In this document: positions 1 to 8,422 of the stretch, in pieces
Layout: each line of letters opens with the position of its first letter
Numbering within the stretch: the first letter of the stretch is position 1
Assembly: GCF_002165775.1 (NCBI RefSeq)
Contig: NZ_NDYP01000007.1
Location: 124,001 to 188,000, forward strand
Length of the DNA stretch: 64,000 nt
Reading direction: 5' to 3'
From: Campylobacter concisus
Lineage (GTDB): Bacteria > Campylobacterota > Campylobacteria > Campylobacterales > Campylobacteraceae
Position numbers and translations under genes: made by a program
The notes under the pieces: model-generated
Databases searched by the model: none
What the model saw: the letters and a program-made list of their open reading frames with translations, nothing else
Told to the model about the DNA's origin: nothing

Positions 1-192
1 AGCTATAAACGGCACCTCATCTTTAAAATCATCAAAATTTACTATCTTTACTTCAAGCTTTTCATGAGTAAATTCTAGCTCATGCCTAACGAGAGCAACC
101 ACCTTGCTATAGTGCTCACTCTCGCATAAATCTTTTAAAATTTCACTTCCCACAGCACCGCTAGCTCCAGCTATAAGGGCGATCTTTTTCAT
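1..192 (-). CDS. NAD(P)-binding (SDR/NmrA-like) protein, 5' part only
   Basis: The minus strand from the ATG at 192 reads MKKIALIAGASGAVGSEIL and stays open to the window edge, so only the first 64 residues are present. The GASGAVGSE segment is a Rossmann dinucleotide-binding loop (GxxGxxG type), as in extended or atypical short-chain dehydrogenases and NAD(P)H-binding oxidoreductases. Such proteins bind NAD(P) at this N-terminal loop, but substrate and reaction cannot be told from the fragment. It lies 29 bases downstream of the alcohol dehydrogenase on the same strand and may be co-transcribed with it. An rRNA-proximal AAAGG precedes the start. Confidence 0.7.
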   Translation of the reverse strand, partial: MKKIALIAGASGAVGSEILKDLCESEHYSKVVALVRHELEFTHEKLEVKIVNFDDFKDEVPFIA

Positions 193-221
193 ATCTTTCC
201 TTTGTAAAATTTAGATAAATT

Positions 222-1367
222 CTATCTCGCTAAGGCAAAAATTTCACTTATTGCCTCTTTTGTATAAATTTGCTCCAAGCCCCTGCCCTTGGCGTAGTCA
301 TAAACTAGCGCCATGATCTCGTCTAAATTTGACTCATCTACGCCGATCTCAATTAGGCTTGTTGGTGTGCCGATCTTGCTAAACCACTCTTTTAGCCTCT
401 CTATGGCCACGTCTGCGTCATCTACGCCAAAAATTTCTTTGCTAAAGCGCTTAAATGCCTTTAAATTTCTACTTTTATACCACTTCATCCAAGCTGGCAT
501 GACCACACTTAGCCCAGCCCCATGCGCGCAGTCCACGACCGCACCTATGGCGTGCTCGATCATGTGATTTGGATATGAGTAGCCGGCTGTGCCAACGTAA
601 GTTAAGCCATTTAGCGCCATAGTCGCAGCCCAAGCAAACTCCCCTCTAGCATCGTAATTACCTGGCTCTTTTAGTAAAATTTCTGTCGTTTTTATAACGG
701 TTTTTATGTTTGCTTCGACATATAAATTTATGATCTCAGGCTGGATACTCGCTGTAAAGTAGCCCTCTATGCTGTGAGCAATGATGTCTGAAGCCGAATA
801 GACCAAATACTCCTTGCTAACGCTTGCTTGAAGAAGTGGGTTTATCACCGACACTTTTGGGTAAAGACAAGCGCCGTGCATGGCAAATTTCTCTTTTGTG
901 GCTTCGTTTGTGACGACTGCGCCGCCGTTCATCTCTGAGCCAGTTGCAGCAAGCGTTATGATGTCAAAGATCATTAGCGCCTCTTTTGGGCAATTGCCAG
1001 TAAAAAAGTCCCAAACATCGCCGTTATATCTAACTCCAGCAGCCACGGCTTTGGCACTATCAAGCACCGAGCCACCGCCTATGGCTAGCACGCTATCGAC
1101 GCCCTCTTTTTTAGCTAAATTTATAGCCTCATTTACCTTGCTTAACACTGGATTTGACTTCACGCCACCTATATCGCAAAACTCGACACCATTTGCACTT
1201 AAGCTCTTTGCTGCTAGGTCAAAAAGACCATTTTGTTTGATCCTATCGCTGCCATAGATGATAAGCGTCTTTTTAACGCCAAATTCTTTCATGTATCTGC
1301 CGATATTTTGCTCTTTGTCTTTGCCAAATTCTATTTTTGTAGGGTTTAAAAAGCTAAAATTTTGCAT
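222..1367 (-). CDS. Iron-containing alcohol dehydrogenase (YqhD/BDH type)
   Basis: 381 residues, the usual length for group III metal-dependent alcohol dehydrogenases. The N-terminal half has the nucleotide-binding GGGSVLDSAKA segment (about residues 97-107). The C-terminal half has the metal-ligand motifs SASDIIAHSIEGYF and NHMIEHAIGAVVDCAHGAGL, whose Asp and His residues bind Fe2+ or Zn2+. The family interconverts alcohols or aldehydes with NAD(P)H in the cytoplasm. The sequence resembles YqhD and butanol dehydrogenases, which often act as broad aldehyde reductases, so the physiological substrate is not predictable. The ATG start follows a GGAG. Transcription runs the same way as the nrd genes, but a 74-base gap separates it from nrdG. 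Confidence 0.88.
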   Translation of the reverse strand: MQNFSFLNPTKIEFGKDKEQNIGRYMKEFGVKKTLIIYGSDRIKQNGLFDLAAKSLSANGVEFCDIGGVKSNPVLSKVNEAINLAKKEGVDSVLAIGGGSVLDSAKAVAAGVRYNGDVWDFFTGNCPKEALMIFDIITLAATGSEMNGGAVVTNEATKEKFAMHGACLYPKVSVINPLLQASVSKEYLVYSASDIIAHSIEGYFTASIQPEIINLYVEANIKTVIKTTEILLKEPGNYDARGEFAWAATMALNGLTYVGTAGYSYPNHMIEHAIGAVVDCAHGAGLSVVMPAWMKWYKSRNLKAFKRFSKEIFGVDDADVAIERLKEWFSKIGTPTSLIEIGVDESNLDEIMALVYDYAKGRGLEQIYTKEAISEIFALAR

Positions 1368-1441
1368 AGTTTCTCCTTATTAGTTTTAATGATTATAGTT
1401 TTGCAAAGCAAAAATTTTTGTTAAAAATAATGAGTAGAAAT

Positions 1442-2116
1442 TTAAAAATTTCTTAGTTTGATAGGAAGTTTTGAGATGATTTTTTTCGGATCAAAGCTAC
1501 TTTTAGCATCAACTAAATTTCCAAAATTTTCACCTGTACTAAGGAATTTTTGCAAATAATAATTGCCTCTATATCCAAGGTTATAAAGAATTTCAGACAT
1601 CAAAGAAATATCTGCTTCATCTAAAAAATCTGCATGCACGGTTGTTCTTACTTCAAAATCAAAATTTATCTCAAGCAGATATTTTAGCGTGCTAATAAAT
1701 TTTTCATATAAATTTGAGCCAGTTACGCCAACAAATTTCTCTTTTGGCGCTTTAAAATCAAGTGCGATATAGTCAATCAGCCCTTCGCCTATCGCCTCTT
1801 TTAAAATCTCAATATGAGAGCCATTTGTATCGACCTTTAGGCAAAAATTTCTTGACTTAACCTCTCTTGCAAGTTTTAAAAACAAAGGATTTGCTGTGCA
1901 TTCGCCACCGCTAAAGACGATGCCATTTAGCTTACCTATACGGCGGTCTAAAAAGCTACAAACCTCATCCATTTCTATATTGCCATTTGAATTTACAACT
2001 TCTATATTGTAGCAATACACGCATCGCATATTACAGCCTGCAAACCAAACTACCGCAGCCACTTTGTCTGGATAATCAAGCGTAGTAAATGGCGTTATAC
2101 TAAAGACTTTATGCAA
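1442..2116 (-). CDS. nrdG: Anaerobic ribonucleotide reductase activating enzyme (radical SAM)
   Basis: A 224-residue radical SAM protein with the CxxxCxxC cluster motif at C28, C32 and C35 (CNMRCVYC) and the GGECT motif near residue 70. NrdG uses a [4Fe-4S] cluster and S-adenosylmethionine to abstract hydrogen from the conserved glycine of the class III ribonucleotide reductase, making the stable glycyl radical. The start is TTG at 2116 with AAAGG ten bases upstream; no ATG is available in frame. Upstream on the same strand lie the glycyl-radical peptide and nrdD, so substrate and activase are one unit. An inverted repeat between nrdG and the upstream gene may lower nrdG expression. It could be labelled a PflA-like activase, but the context supports NrdG. 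Confidence 0.9.
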   Translation of the reverse strand: MHKVFSITPFTTLDYPDKVAAVVWFAGCNMRCVYCYNIEVVNSNGNIEMDEVCSFLDRRIGKLNGIVFSGGECTANPLFLKLAREVKSRNFCLKVDTNGSHIEILKEAIGEGLIDYIALDFKAPKEKFVGVTGSNLYEKFISTLKYLLEINFDFEVRTTVHADFLDEADISLMSEILYNLGYRGNYYLQKFLSTGENFGNLVDAKSSFDPKKIISKLPIKLRNF

Positions 2117-2138
2117 ATTTATGGACCTTTTGAGATTT

Positions 2139-2170
2139 AAAAGGCACAGAAGATTGTGCCTTTTTTATTT
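2139..2170. terminator. Hairpin between glycyl-radical ORF and nrdG
   Basis: A 10-bp inverted repeat (AAAAGGCACA at 2139-2148 and TGTGCCTTTT at 2155-2164) with a six-base loop. On the plus strand it is followed by a T-run (2161-2166); on the minus strand it ends in four Ts. It could end plus-strand transcripts, and on the minus strand act as a partial terminator or processing hairpin between the nrdD-proximal genes and nrdG. Confidence 0.6.
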
Positions 2171-2200
2171 GAGTTTTTATGTTTTTATTGGCTGCGGTGA

Positions 2201-2371
2201 TTATCTTTTGCAGCAACTTGCGTATTCATCAAATTTAATACGCTCTTTATGCTCACCTTTTTTACCAAGGTTAAAGCTCTCAACTGGGCGATGATAACCC
2301 ATAACACGAGTATAGACTACGCATTTTGTGCGTTTGTCTTGTACTTTTTCTAAAATTTCTTTTTCTGTCAT
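2201..2371 (-). CDS. Separate glycyl-radical domain of class III ribonucleotide reductase
   Basis: An unlisted 56-residue ORF, ATG at 2371 with a strong GGAGAGGA just upstream, ten bases after the nrdD stop. Residues 20-46 read YTRVMGYHRPVESFNLGKKG and onward to GEHKERIKF. The RVxGY core, followed by RPV..(F/W)N.GK..E, is the glycyl-radical motif normally found at the extreme C-terminus of NrdD, with Gly25 the expected radical site. The preceding nrdD product stops after its zinc-binding segment and has no such motif. I infer that this peptide docks onto NrdD to give the active enzyme, as the spare glycyl-radical protein YfiD/GrcA does for pyruvate formate-lyase. It ends YASCCKR with two adjacent cysteines. 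Databases may label it simply as an anaerobic RNR fragment. Confidence 0.85.
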   Translation of the reverse strand: MTEKEILEKVQDKRTKCVVYTRVMGYHRPVESFNLGKKGEHKERIKFDEYASCCKR

Positions 2372-2381
2372 TTTCCTCTCC

Positions 2382-4484
2382 TTATTTGGAATTGTTTTTC
2401 TCTTTTTCTATTAATTCTGCATCACAAAGCGGACAAAATTCATGCTCTCCAGCAATGTATCCATGCTTTGAACAAACGCTAAATACTGGCGTTATCGTGA
2501 TATATGGAAGCTTATAATTTGAGATTATGCTCTTTACAAGCTCCTTGCAAGCTTTAGGTGAGCTGATCCTTTCTTTCATATAAAGGTGAAATACTGTGCC
2601 ACCAGTGTATGAAGTCTGAAGATCATCTTGCAAATCAAGTGCCTCGTAAGCATCATCTGTAAAATTTGCTGGAAGCTGGGTTGAGTTTGTGTAGTAAATA
2701 TTCTCCCCGCCACCTGCTTGGATGATGTCTGGATAGCGCTTTTTATCCTCTTTGGCAAAGCGGTATGTTGTACCTTCAGCTGGTGTTGCCTCAAGGTTAT
2801 ATAAATTTCCAGTTTCTTCTTGAAATGTCCTTATCTTATCGCGTAAAAACTCAACCATCTCAATAGCAAAATCACGTCCAAATTTTGTTGAGATATTCTC
2901 TTTGTCATTTGTGAAATTTCTAAGAAGTTCGTTCATACCATTTATACCGATCGTGCTAAAGTGGTTATTAAAGTGCTTTAGATATCTAGCCGTATAAGGA
3001 TAAAGCCCTCTGTCATACATCTCTTGGATAAATTTACGCTTCTTTTCAAGTGTTGATTTAGCAAGTTCTAAAAGATAGCTAAGCCTGTTATAAAGTGCGA
3101 CTTTATCGCCTTTGAAGTTGTATCCTAGGCGAGCTAAATTTATAGTGACGACGCCGATTGAGCCTGTCATCTCAGCACTACCAAAAAGACCACCACCTCG
3201 TTTTAAAAGCTCTCTTAGATCAAGTTGCAAACGGCAGCACATAGAGCGAACATGTCCTGGTTTGTAGGCTTTTTCGTTTTCTATCTTATTGCCATTTTCG
3301 TCATAAGTGTATTGTGAGCCGATAAAATTTTGAAAGTAGCTTGAGCCCATTTTGGCAGTATTTTCAAAGAGTACATCCGCTACTTCACTATCCCAGTCAA
3401 AATCCTCTGTGATATTTACCGTTGGTATAGGAAATGTGAAAGGCTGCGAGCACTTATCGCCAGCTGTTAAAACCTCGTAAAATGCCTTATCTATGCGTGC
3501 CATTTCAGGCTCGAAGTCCTTGTAGGTCATATCGATCAAATTTTTTCTGCCACGCCCGTTTGCTTTTTTCAAAATTTTTTCATCTTTTACATTTGTAAAG
3601 AGGTGTATATCATCGCTCGTTGGGATCTGATCTCTTAGGTCGCTTGGGCAAGTGATGTCGATAGTTACGTTTGTAAATGGACTTTGTCCCCAGCGCGCAG
3701 GAACGTTTAAGTTAAAAATAAAGCTAGTGATCGCCTTTTTGATCTCAGCGTCACTTAGATCATCTTTGAAAACATAAGGCGCAAGGTAGGTGTCAAAGCT
3801 AGAAAAAGCTTGAGCGCCAGCCCACTCGCTTTGCAAAATTCCTAAGAAATTTGCCATTTGATAAAGTGCTTCTCTAAAGTGCTTTGGCGCTTTGCTCTCG
3901 ACCCTACCACGAACGCCGTTAAAACCCTCGTTTAGCAAAGCCCTTAGGCTCCAGCCAGCACAATACCCTGTAAGGCAGTCAAGGTCGTGGATGTGGTAGT
4001 CGCCATTTCTATGAGCAAGACCCTCTTCTTTGCTATAAACAGCGTCTAGCCAGTAGTTTGCGATGACTTTACCAGCGGTGTTGTTAATGAGTCCTGCGTT
4101 TGAGTAGCTTGTATTTGAGTTTGCAGAAATTCTCCAGTCGGTACCATTTATATACTCATTTATCGTTTGAGTTGAATTTATGTAAGTCGTATCGTCATTT
4201 AGGCCTAAAATTTGCTCACGTTGGAGCTTATGAGTGTGGCGGTAGAGCATAAAGCTCTTTAAAACGTCGAAATATCCGCTATTAAATAGCTCTTTTTCGA
4301 TCGCATCTTGGATGTCTTCGACTGTTATTGCGCTTGATTTTTGAAAGATATCTTGGACAACATTTGTAAAAACTTTCTCATCATAAGCTAAATTTTCGCT
4401 AGCAAATGCTTTTTTTATCGCATCTACTATCTTATATGCTACAAATTCTTGTCTTGTGCCATCTCTCTTCAAAATCTCACGCAT
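2382..4484 (-). CDS. nrdD: Anaerobic (class III) ribonucleoside-triphosphate reductase, catalytic chain
   Basis: A 700-residue protein beginning with an ATP-cone (REILKRDGTRQEFVAYKI, residues 2-90), the allosteric dATP/ATP domain, followed by the ten-stranded barrel of class III reductases. The C-terminus has a zinc-ribbon-like segment with C671, H674, C684 and C687 (CSKHGY...CPLC), then only 13 more residues. Family members normally continue to an RVxGY glycyl-radical loop; here the chain ends before it and the loop is in the next ORF. The enzyme reduces NTPs to dNTPs without oxygen, using formate or a thiol reductant. A possible -10 (TATACT near 4540) lies upstream in the AT-rich gap. It is transcribed with the glycyl-radical peptide and nrdG. 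Confidence 0.93.
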   Translation of the reverse strand: MREILKRDGTRQEFVAYKIVDAIKKAFASENLAYDEKVFTNVVQDIFQKSSAITVEDIQDAIEKELFNSGYFDVLKSFMLYRHTHKLQREQILGLNDDTTYINSTQTINEYINGTDWRISANSNTSYSNAGLINNTAGKVIANYWLDAVYSKEEGLAHRNGDYHIHDLDCLTGYCAGWSLRALLNEGFNGVRGRVESKAPKHFREALYQMANFLGILQSEWAGAQAFSSFDTYLAPYVFKDDLSDAEIKKAITSFIFNLNVPARWGQSPFTNVTIDITCPSDLRDQIPTSDDIHLFTNVKDEKILKKANGRGRKNLIDMTYKDFEPEMARIDKAFYEVLTAGDKCSQPFTFPIPTVNITEDFDWDSEVADVLFENTAKMGSSYFQNFIGSQYTYDENGNKIENEKAYKPGHVRSMCCRLQLDLRELLKRGGGLFGSAEMTGSIGVVTINLARLGYNFKGDKVALYNRLSYLLELAKSTLEKKRKFIQEMYDRGLYPYTARYLKHFNNHFSTIGINGMNELLRNFTNDKENISTKFGRDFAIEMVEFLRDKIRTFQEETGNLYNLEATPAEGTTYRFAKEDKKRYPDIIQAGGGENIYYTNSTQLPANFTDDAYEALDLQDDLQTSYTGGTVFHLYMKERISSPKACKELVKSIISNYKLPYITITPVFSVCSKHGYIAGEHEFCPLCDAELIEKEKNNSK

Positions 4485-4874
4485 TACTCGCTCTTTCTTC
4501 TAAATTTTTCAATATAAAGTTTAAAAGTATAGGACAAGAAAGCTTAAACAATAGATAACTATTTTATTTTGTTTAATAATATTTATCAAAAAATATAAAA
4601 TTTTGGAAAGTTTTCTTAAATATATTTTTGCGTATTTTAAGTATTTTAAAGTAAAATTTGATTACTTTTACTTAAATAATTATTTTAGTTTTAGTTTTTA
4701 AAATAGTAGATTTAGAATTTTGCAGGTCAATCAAGCTTATTTGGGTATAATCTCAGAAATTTATAGATAGAGACATTTACATTAGCTAATACGTTTTTAA
4801 ATTTAGATAAAATTAATAGAGGCAACTAATTTACTTTTGTTAAATTCATTATATTAATTAGATTAACAATTCAA
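4485..4874. other. 390-base AT-rich intergenic gap
   Basis: No convincing coding frame on either strand. The left part should carry the nrdD promoter (minus strand, TATACT near 4540). A plus-strand GGGTATAATCTC (TATAAT at 4745-4750) looks like a sigma70 -10 element but faces no gene; it may make a short non-coding transcript, be a remnant from before the adjacent coiled-coil gene arrived, or be chance. I see no tRNA, strong hairpin or long repeat. Confidence 0.6.
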
Positions 4875-6011
4875 CTATTTAGTTTTATAGATACTCAGAA
4901 TATACTTTTCCATATCTGCTTCACTTGGTGGAGATAATAATTTATGAGATTTTAACTGTTTTATATCTATTTTTCCATATACAAGATCCAACATATCAAA
5001 TCCTATGTCTGAAATAATATTTTGATTTTCTAACCATTTTTCAAAAAATAAATATTCTATATGAAAGTTAATATTCCTTTCACAATCGCTATGTTTTTCT
5101 ACTGCTTTTGTTATCTCACCACTTTCTCGCATATATTTTAAATCATTATCATTCCAATTACTATTTTTTATGTTAATTTCTATAAATTCTTTTTCATAAT
5201 CTTTTTTACATATATTTACAAATTTTTGCTTTGTCTCTATTGCTTTTAAAAAACTATCTTTCCATAGTTTATAATCAGGTTCTTGAATAAACAGGATTTC
5301 TTGATATTTTTTCATATTAGATAAATATCTTTTGATTATATCTTCATAAATATCTTTTTCTGAGCTACTTTTAGCATTGCCTAAATATTCATATAATTTA
5401 TTAAGTTGTTGTTTTATTCTATCAATAGGCAATATCAGAGATTTTTTTAAATCTTGATCAATATTGTTAATATTTTTTATTTTAAAAATATTAGATACAT
5501 TTCTATCATCAAATAAATCGGTTAACATGCTTTTATAGGAGATATATTCAATCGTTGTATTGGTATATAATTTTTTTAAGTCTATTAAATTTTGTTTATA
5601 AACCAGTTCTTTACTTCTTAAATCTTGTACATTTTTTTCATATTCTTCCATTTGTTTAATTAAGGCATTATTGGTGTTTTTAAGATCGTTTTCTTTCTTA
5701 TTAAGTTCAGCTATTCTAATATTAGTCAAATTAAGTTCATTTGACTTCTTTAATAATTCTTTGCTAATTTTTTGATTTTCAACAGTAATATTTTGTTCTT
5801 TTTCATTTAATGTAGCTACTTGTTTTTCTAGCATTTTCATTTCAAATGTTGGCTTAATTGTATAAATATACCCATATATGGCAGTTATTGCAACAATAAT
5901 AGTTGCAATATTACCAAGAATAGAATAAGTATCTTTATTTTTTAAAATTTTATAAATACATTTTATAAAATATAATAGCCATACTTTCATAGCTTTCTTA
6001 CTCCTAAACAA
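4875..6011 (-). CDS. Membrane-anchored coiled-coil protein of unknown function
   Basis: 378 residues, not recognised. The N-terminus is basic, then one membrane span lies at about residues 31-52 (SILGNIATIIVAITAIYGYI). A heptad-rich coiled coil follows at roughly residues 58-150 (repeated K/E/L/N, e.g. LEKQVATLNEKEQN), then a helical Lys/Glu-rich C-terminal half ending SIYKTK. No catalytic motif is visible. A second start, Met8, is equally plausible. Base composition is clearly more AT-rich than the flanking nrdA and nrdD genes, with many AAA/AAT/ATA codons, so I infer an accessory or horizontally acquired gene inserted between two ribonucleotide reductase genes. A membrane-bound scaffold or defence role is conceivable but unsupported. 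Confidence 0.75.
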   Translation of the reverse strand: MFRSKKAMKVWLLYFIKCIYKILKNKDTYSILGNIATIIVAITAIYGYIYTIKPTFEMKMLEKQVATLNEKEQNITVENQKISKELLKKSNELNLTNIRIAELNKKENDLKNTNNALIKQMEEYEKNVQDLRSKELVYKQNLIDLKKLYTNTTIEYISYKSMLTDLFDDRNVSNIFKIKNINNIDQDLKKSLILPIDRIKQQLNKLYEYLGNAKSSSEKDIYEDIIKRYLSNMKKYQEILFIQEPDYKLWKDSFLKAIETKQKFVNICKKDYEKEFIEINIKNSNWNDNDLKYMRESGEITKAVEKHSDCERNINFHIEYLFFEKWLENQNIISDIGFDMLDLVYGKIDIKQLKSHKLLSPPSEADMEKYILSIYKTK

Positions 6012-6046
6012 GAAAACAAATCAAATGTCTTATTATAAAAAGTTCT

Positions 6047-8422
6047 CTACTGACATCCCTCACACTCGATCGAGCGGTCAGCTACGTCGTTTAGCTTTTC
6101 GCTGTCTGGGCTTTCAGAGCGTAGATAGTAGGTTGATTTTAGTCCAAGCTCCCATGCAAGCGTGTAAATTTCACTTAGATATCCGCCGCTTGCTTTGTCT
6201 AAGCTCATGAAGATATTTAGACTTTGACCTTGATCGATCCATTTTTGGCGGATCGCGCCTGCTTTTATCAAAATTCTCTGATCAAGCTCATAAGCTGGCG
6301 TGTAAAACTGCCAAGTATCTGGGCTTAAATTTGGCACGACATTTGGGATCATACCGCTTAGGTTGTGCTCAAACCACTTGCGTTTATAGACTGGCTCGAT
6401 AGTCTGAGTGGTACCAACAAGGATCGAGATCGAGCTAGTTGGAGCGATTGCCATTAGATAGCCGTTTCTCATGCCGTCACGTTTGACTTTCTCTCTTAGC
6501 TTGTCCCAGTCACAGACATTTTCGTCAAATAGCCCGCCTTTGTCGTTTAAAAGCGCTTTTGCGTTCTCGTTCGCGGTGTCTATCGGCATGATGCCTTTAC
6601 TCCATTTTGAGCCCTCAAATTTTGGATATACACCCTTTTCTACGGCTAAATTTGAGCTAGCGTAGATGGCGTTATAGCTTATGTTTTCCATTATGCTGTC
6701 AATGAGCGCCAAATGCTCATAGCTGCCCCATTTTACGTTTTTCTCAGCTAGCATTTGCGCCTCGCCCATGACGCCAAGGCCGATCGAACGAGATGATAGG
6801 TTTGTGTGTTTTACCTTTTTGTGTGGATAGAAATTTAGGTCTATAACGTTATCAAGCATCCTGATAGCTATCGGCACGACACGCTCGATGTCCTCTTTGC
6901 TATTTATCTTACTTAAATTTATACTTGCGAGGTTGCAAACTGCCGTTTTGCCCTCGATGCTTTCTTTTTCTACGATAAAAATTTGCTTGCCTTTTAGGCT
7001 ATCAAGCGCGCTAAGCTTTTTGGCTTTTTTAGTTATGCCGCTATCGACCGTGACGTCTTCTTCTTCATCAAATAGCTCTTCGCTGCCATCTTCATAAGTG
7101 ATCTTGATCTTATAGTAGTTTGGCGCTGTGTTTTGGAAAATCTCGGTGCATAAATTTGAGCTTCTGATGATGCCCTCGTGGTCGTTTGGATTTGCTTTGT
7201 TGGCATTGTCTTTAAAGCATAAAAATGGCATGCCGGTCTCAAAATAGCTAGTTAAAATTTTCTTCCAAAGCTCTTTTGCAAGGATGGTATTTTTCTGTAT
7301 ATTTTCGTCGTTTTCATACTCTAAGTATCTCTTCTCAAACTCCTCGCCGTAAAGGTCGCAAAGGTCGCTCACTTGAGCTGGGTCAAAGAGGCTCCAGCGG
7401 CCATTTTCTTTGACACGCTTCATAAATAAGTCGTTTATCCAAAGCGCAGGGAATAGCTCGTGCGCACGACGTCTCTCCTCGCCTGAGTTTTTACGAAGAT
7501 CAAGAAAATCACTCACGTCCATGTGCCACGGCTCAATATAAACAGCGATCGCACCTTTTCTAGTGCCTAGCTGATCGACCGCTACTGCGATGTCGTTTGT
7601 CACTTTTAAAAATGGAATGATGCCGCCAGCTGCGTTTTTGTGTCCGTCGATACTGCCACCCATCGCACGTACCTTGCTCCAATCCCAGCCGATGCCGCCA
7701 CCAAATTTTGAAAGTAATGCCATCTCTTTGTAGCTATCAAAGATTCCCTCGATATTATCAGGCGTGCTACCTACGTAACAGCTGCTTAGCTGGTGGCGTG
7801 TAGTCCTTGCATTTGAGAGCGTTGGCGTGGCTAGCATCACTTCAAATTTAGAGATAAGGTCGTAAAATTTCTTAGCCCAGCCTTGGCTGTCTAGCTCATT
7901 TTGCGCAAGAAACATCGCGATCGCCATAAACATATGTTGTGGAAGCTCGATTGGCATGCCATTCTTGTCTTTGATAAGATAGCGGTCATAAAGTGTTTTG
8001 ATACCAAGATATGCAAACTGAAGGTCTCGCTCTGGTTTGATGTAGGCGTTTAGATCCTCTAGGTCATACTTCTCTTTTAGCCCCGGGATAATGCGGCCTA
8101 CTTTTTCGCCTTTTACTAGGTAATCTTTTAAGTGATTGTAGCCGTTAAAGCCGGTCACTTTGTGATAAAGGTCGAACAAAAATAGCCTCGCAGCGACAAA
8201 TGTCCAATTTGGGCGATCGATGTCAATCTTGTCAACTGCTGTTTTTATAAGAGTTTGCTGAATTTCCTCAGTCGTTATCATATCTCTAAACTGGATTTTC
8301 GCGTCTACTTCAAGTTCACTAAGACTTACATTGTTAAGGCCAAAAACGGCTTCATTTGTATATTTTTTAATCTTACTTATATCAAGCTCTTCGGTTCTTC
8401 CATTGCGTTTTATAACTTTCAA
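6047..8422 (-). CDS. nrdA: Class Ia ribonucleoside-diphosphate reductase, alpha subunit
   Basis: A 791-residue catalytic subunit of the oxygen-dependent enzyme that reduces NDPs to dNDPs with NrdB. It has an N-terminal ATP-cone (MKVIKRNGRTEELDISKI, residues 1-90), the active-site cysteine segments LSSCYVGS and SSNLCTEIF (including the NxCxE catalytic signature), and a C-terminal redox pair CEGC in the flexible tail ending IECEGCQ, which is re-reduced by thioredoxin or glutaredoxin. nrdB is not next to it here; in this genus the two genes are commonly apart. The coiled-coil gene begins 36 bases downstream. Having both class I and class III enzymes suits a microaerophile that also grows anaerobically. 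Confidence 0.96.
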   Translation of the reverse strand: MKVIKRNGRTEELDISKIKKYTNEAVFGLNNVSLSELEVDAKIQFRDMITTEEIQQTLIKTAVDKIDIDRPNWTFVAARLFLFDLYHKVTGFNGYNHLKDYLVKGEKVGRIIPGLKEKYDLEDLNAYIKPERDLQFAYLGIKTLYDRYLIKDKNGMPIELPQHMFMAIAMFLAQNELDSQGWAKKFYDLISKFEVMLATPTLSNARTTRHQLSSCYVGSTPDNIEGIFDSYKEMALLSKFGGGIGWDWSKVRAMGGSIDGHKNAAGGIIPFLKVTNDIAVAVDQLGTRKGAIAVYIEPWHMDVSDFLDLRKNSGEERRRAHELFPALWINDLFMKRVKENGRWSLFDPAQVSDLCDLYGEEFEKRYLEYENDENIQKNTILAKELWKKILTSYFETGMPFLCFKDNANKANPNDHEGIIRSSNLCTEIFQNTAPNYYKIKITYEDGSEELFDEEEDVTVDSGITKKAKKLSALDSLKGKQIFIVEKESIEGKTAVCNLASINLSKINSKEDIERVVPIAIRMLDNVIDLNFYPHKKVKHTNLSSRSIGLGVMGEAQMLAEKNVKWGSYEHLALIDSIMENISYNAIYASSNLAVEKGVYPKFEGSKWSKGIMPIDTANENAKALLNDKGGLFDENVCDWDKLREKVKRDGMRNGYLMAIAPTSSISILVGTTQTIEPVYKRKWFEHNLSGMIPNVVPNLSPDTWQFYTPAYELDQRILIKAGAIRQKWIDQGQSLNIFMSLDKASGGYLSEIYTLAWELGLKSTYYLRSESPDSEKLNDVADRSIECEGCQ

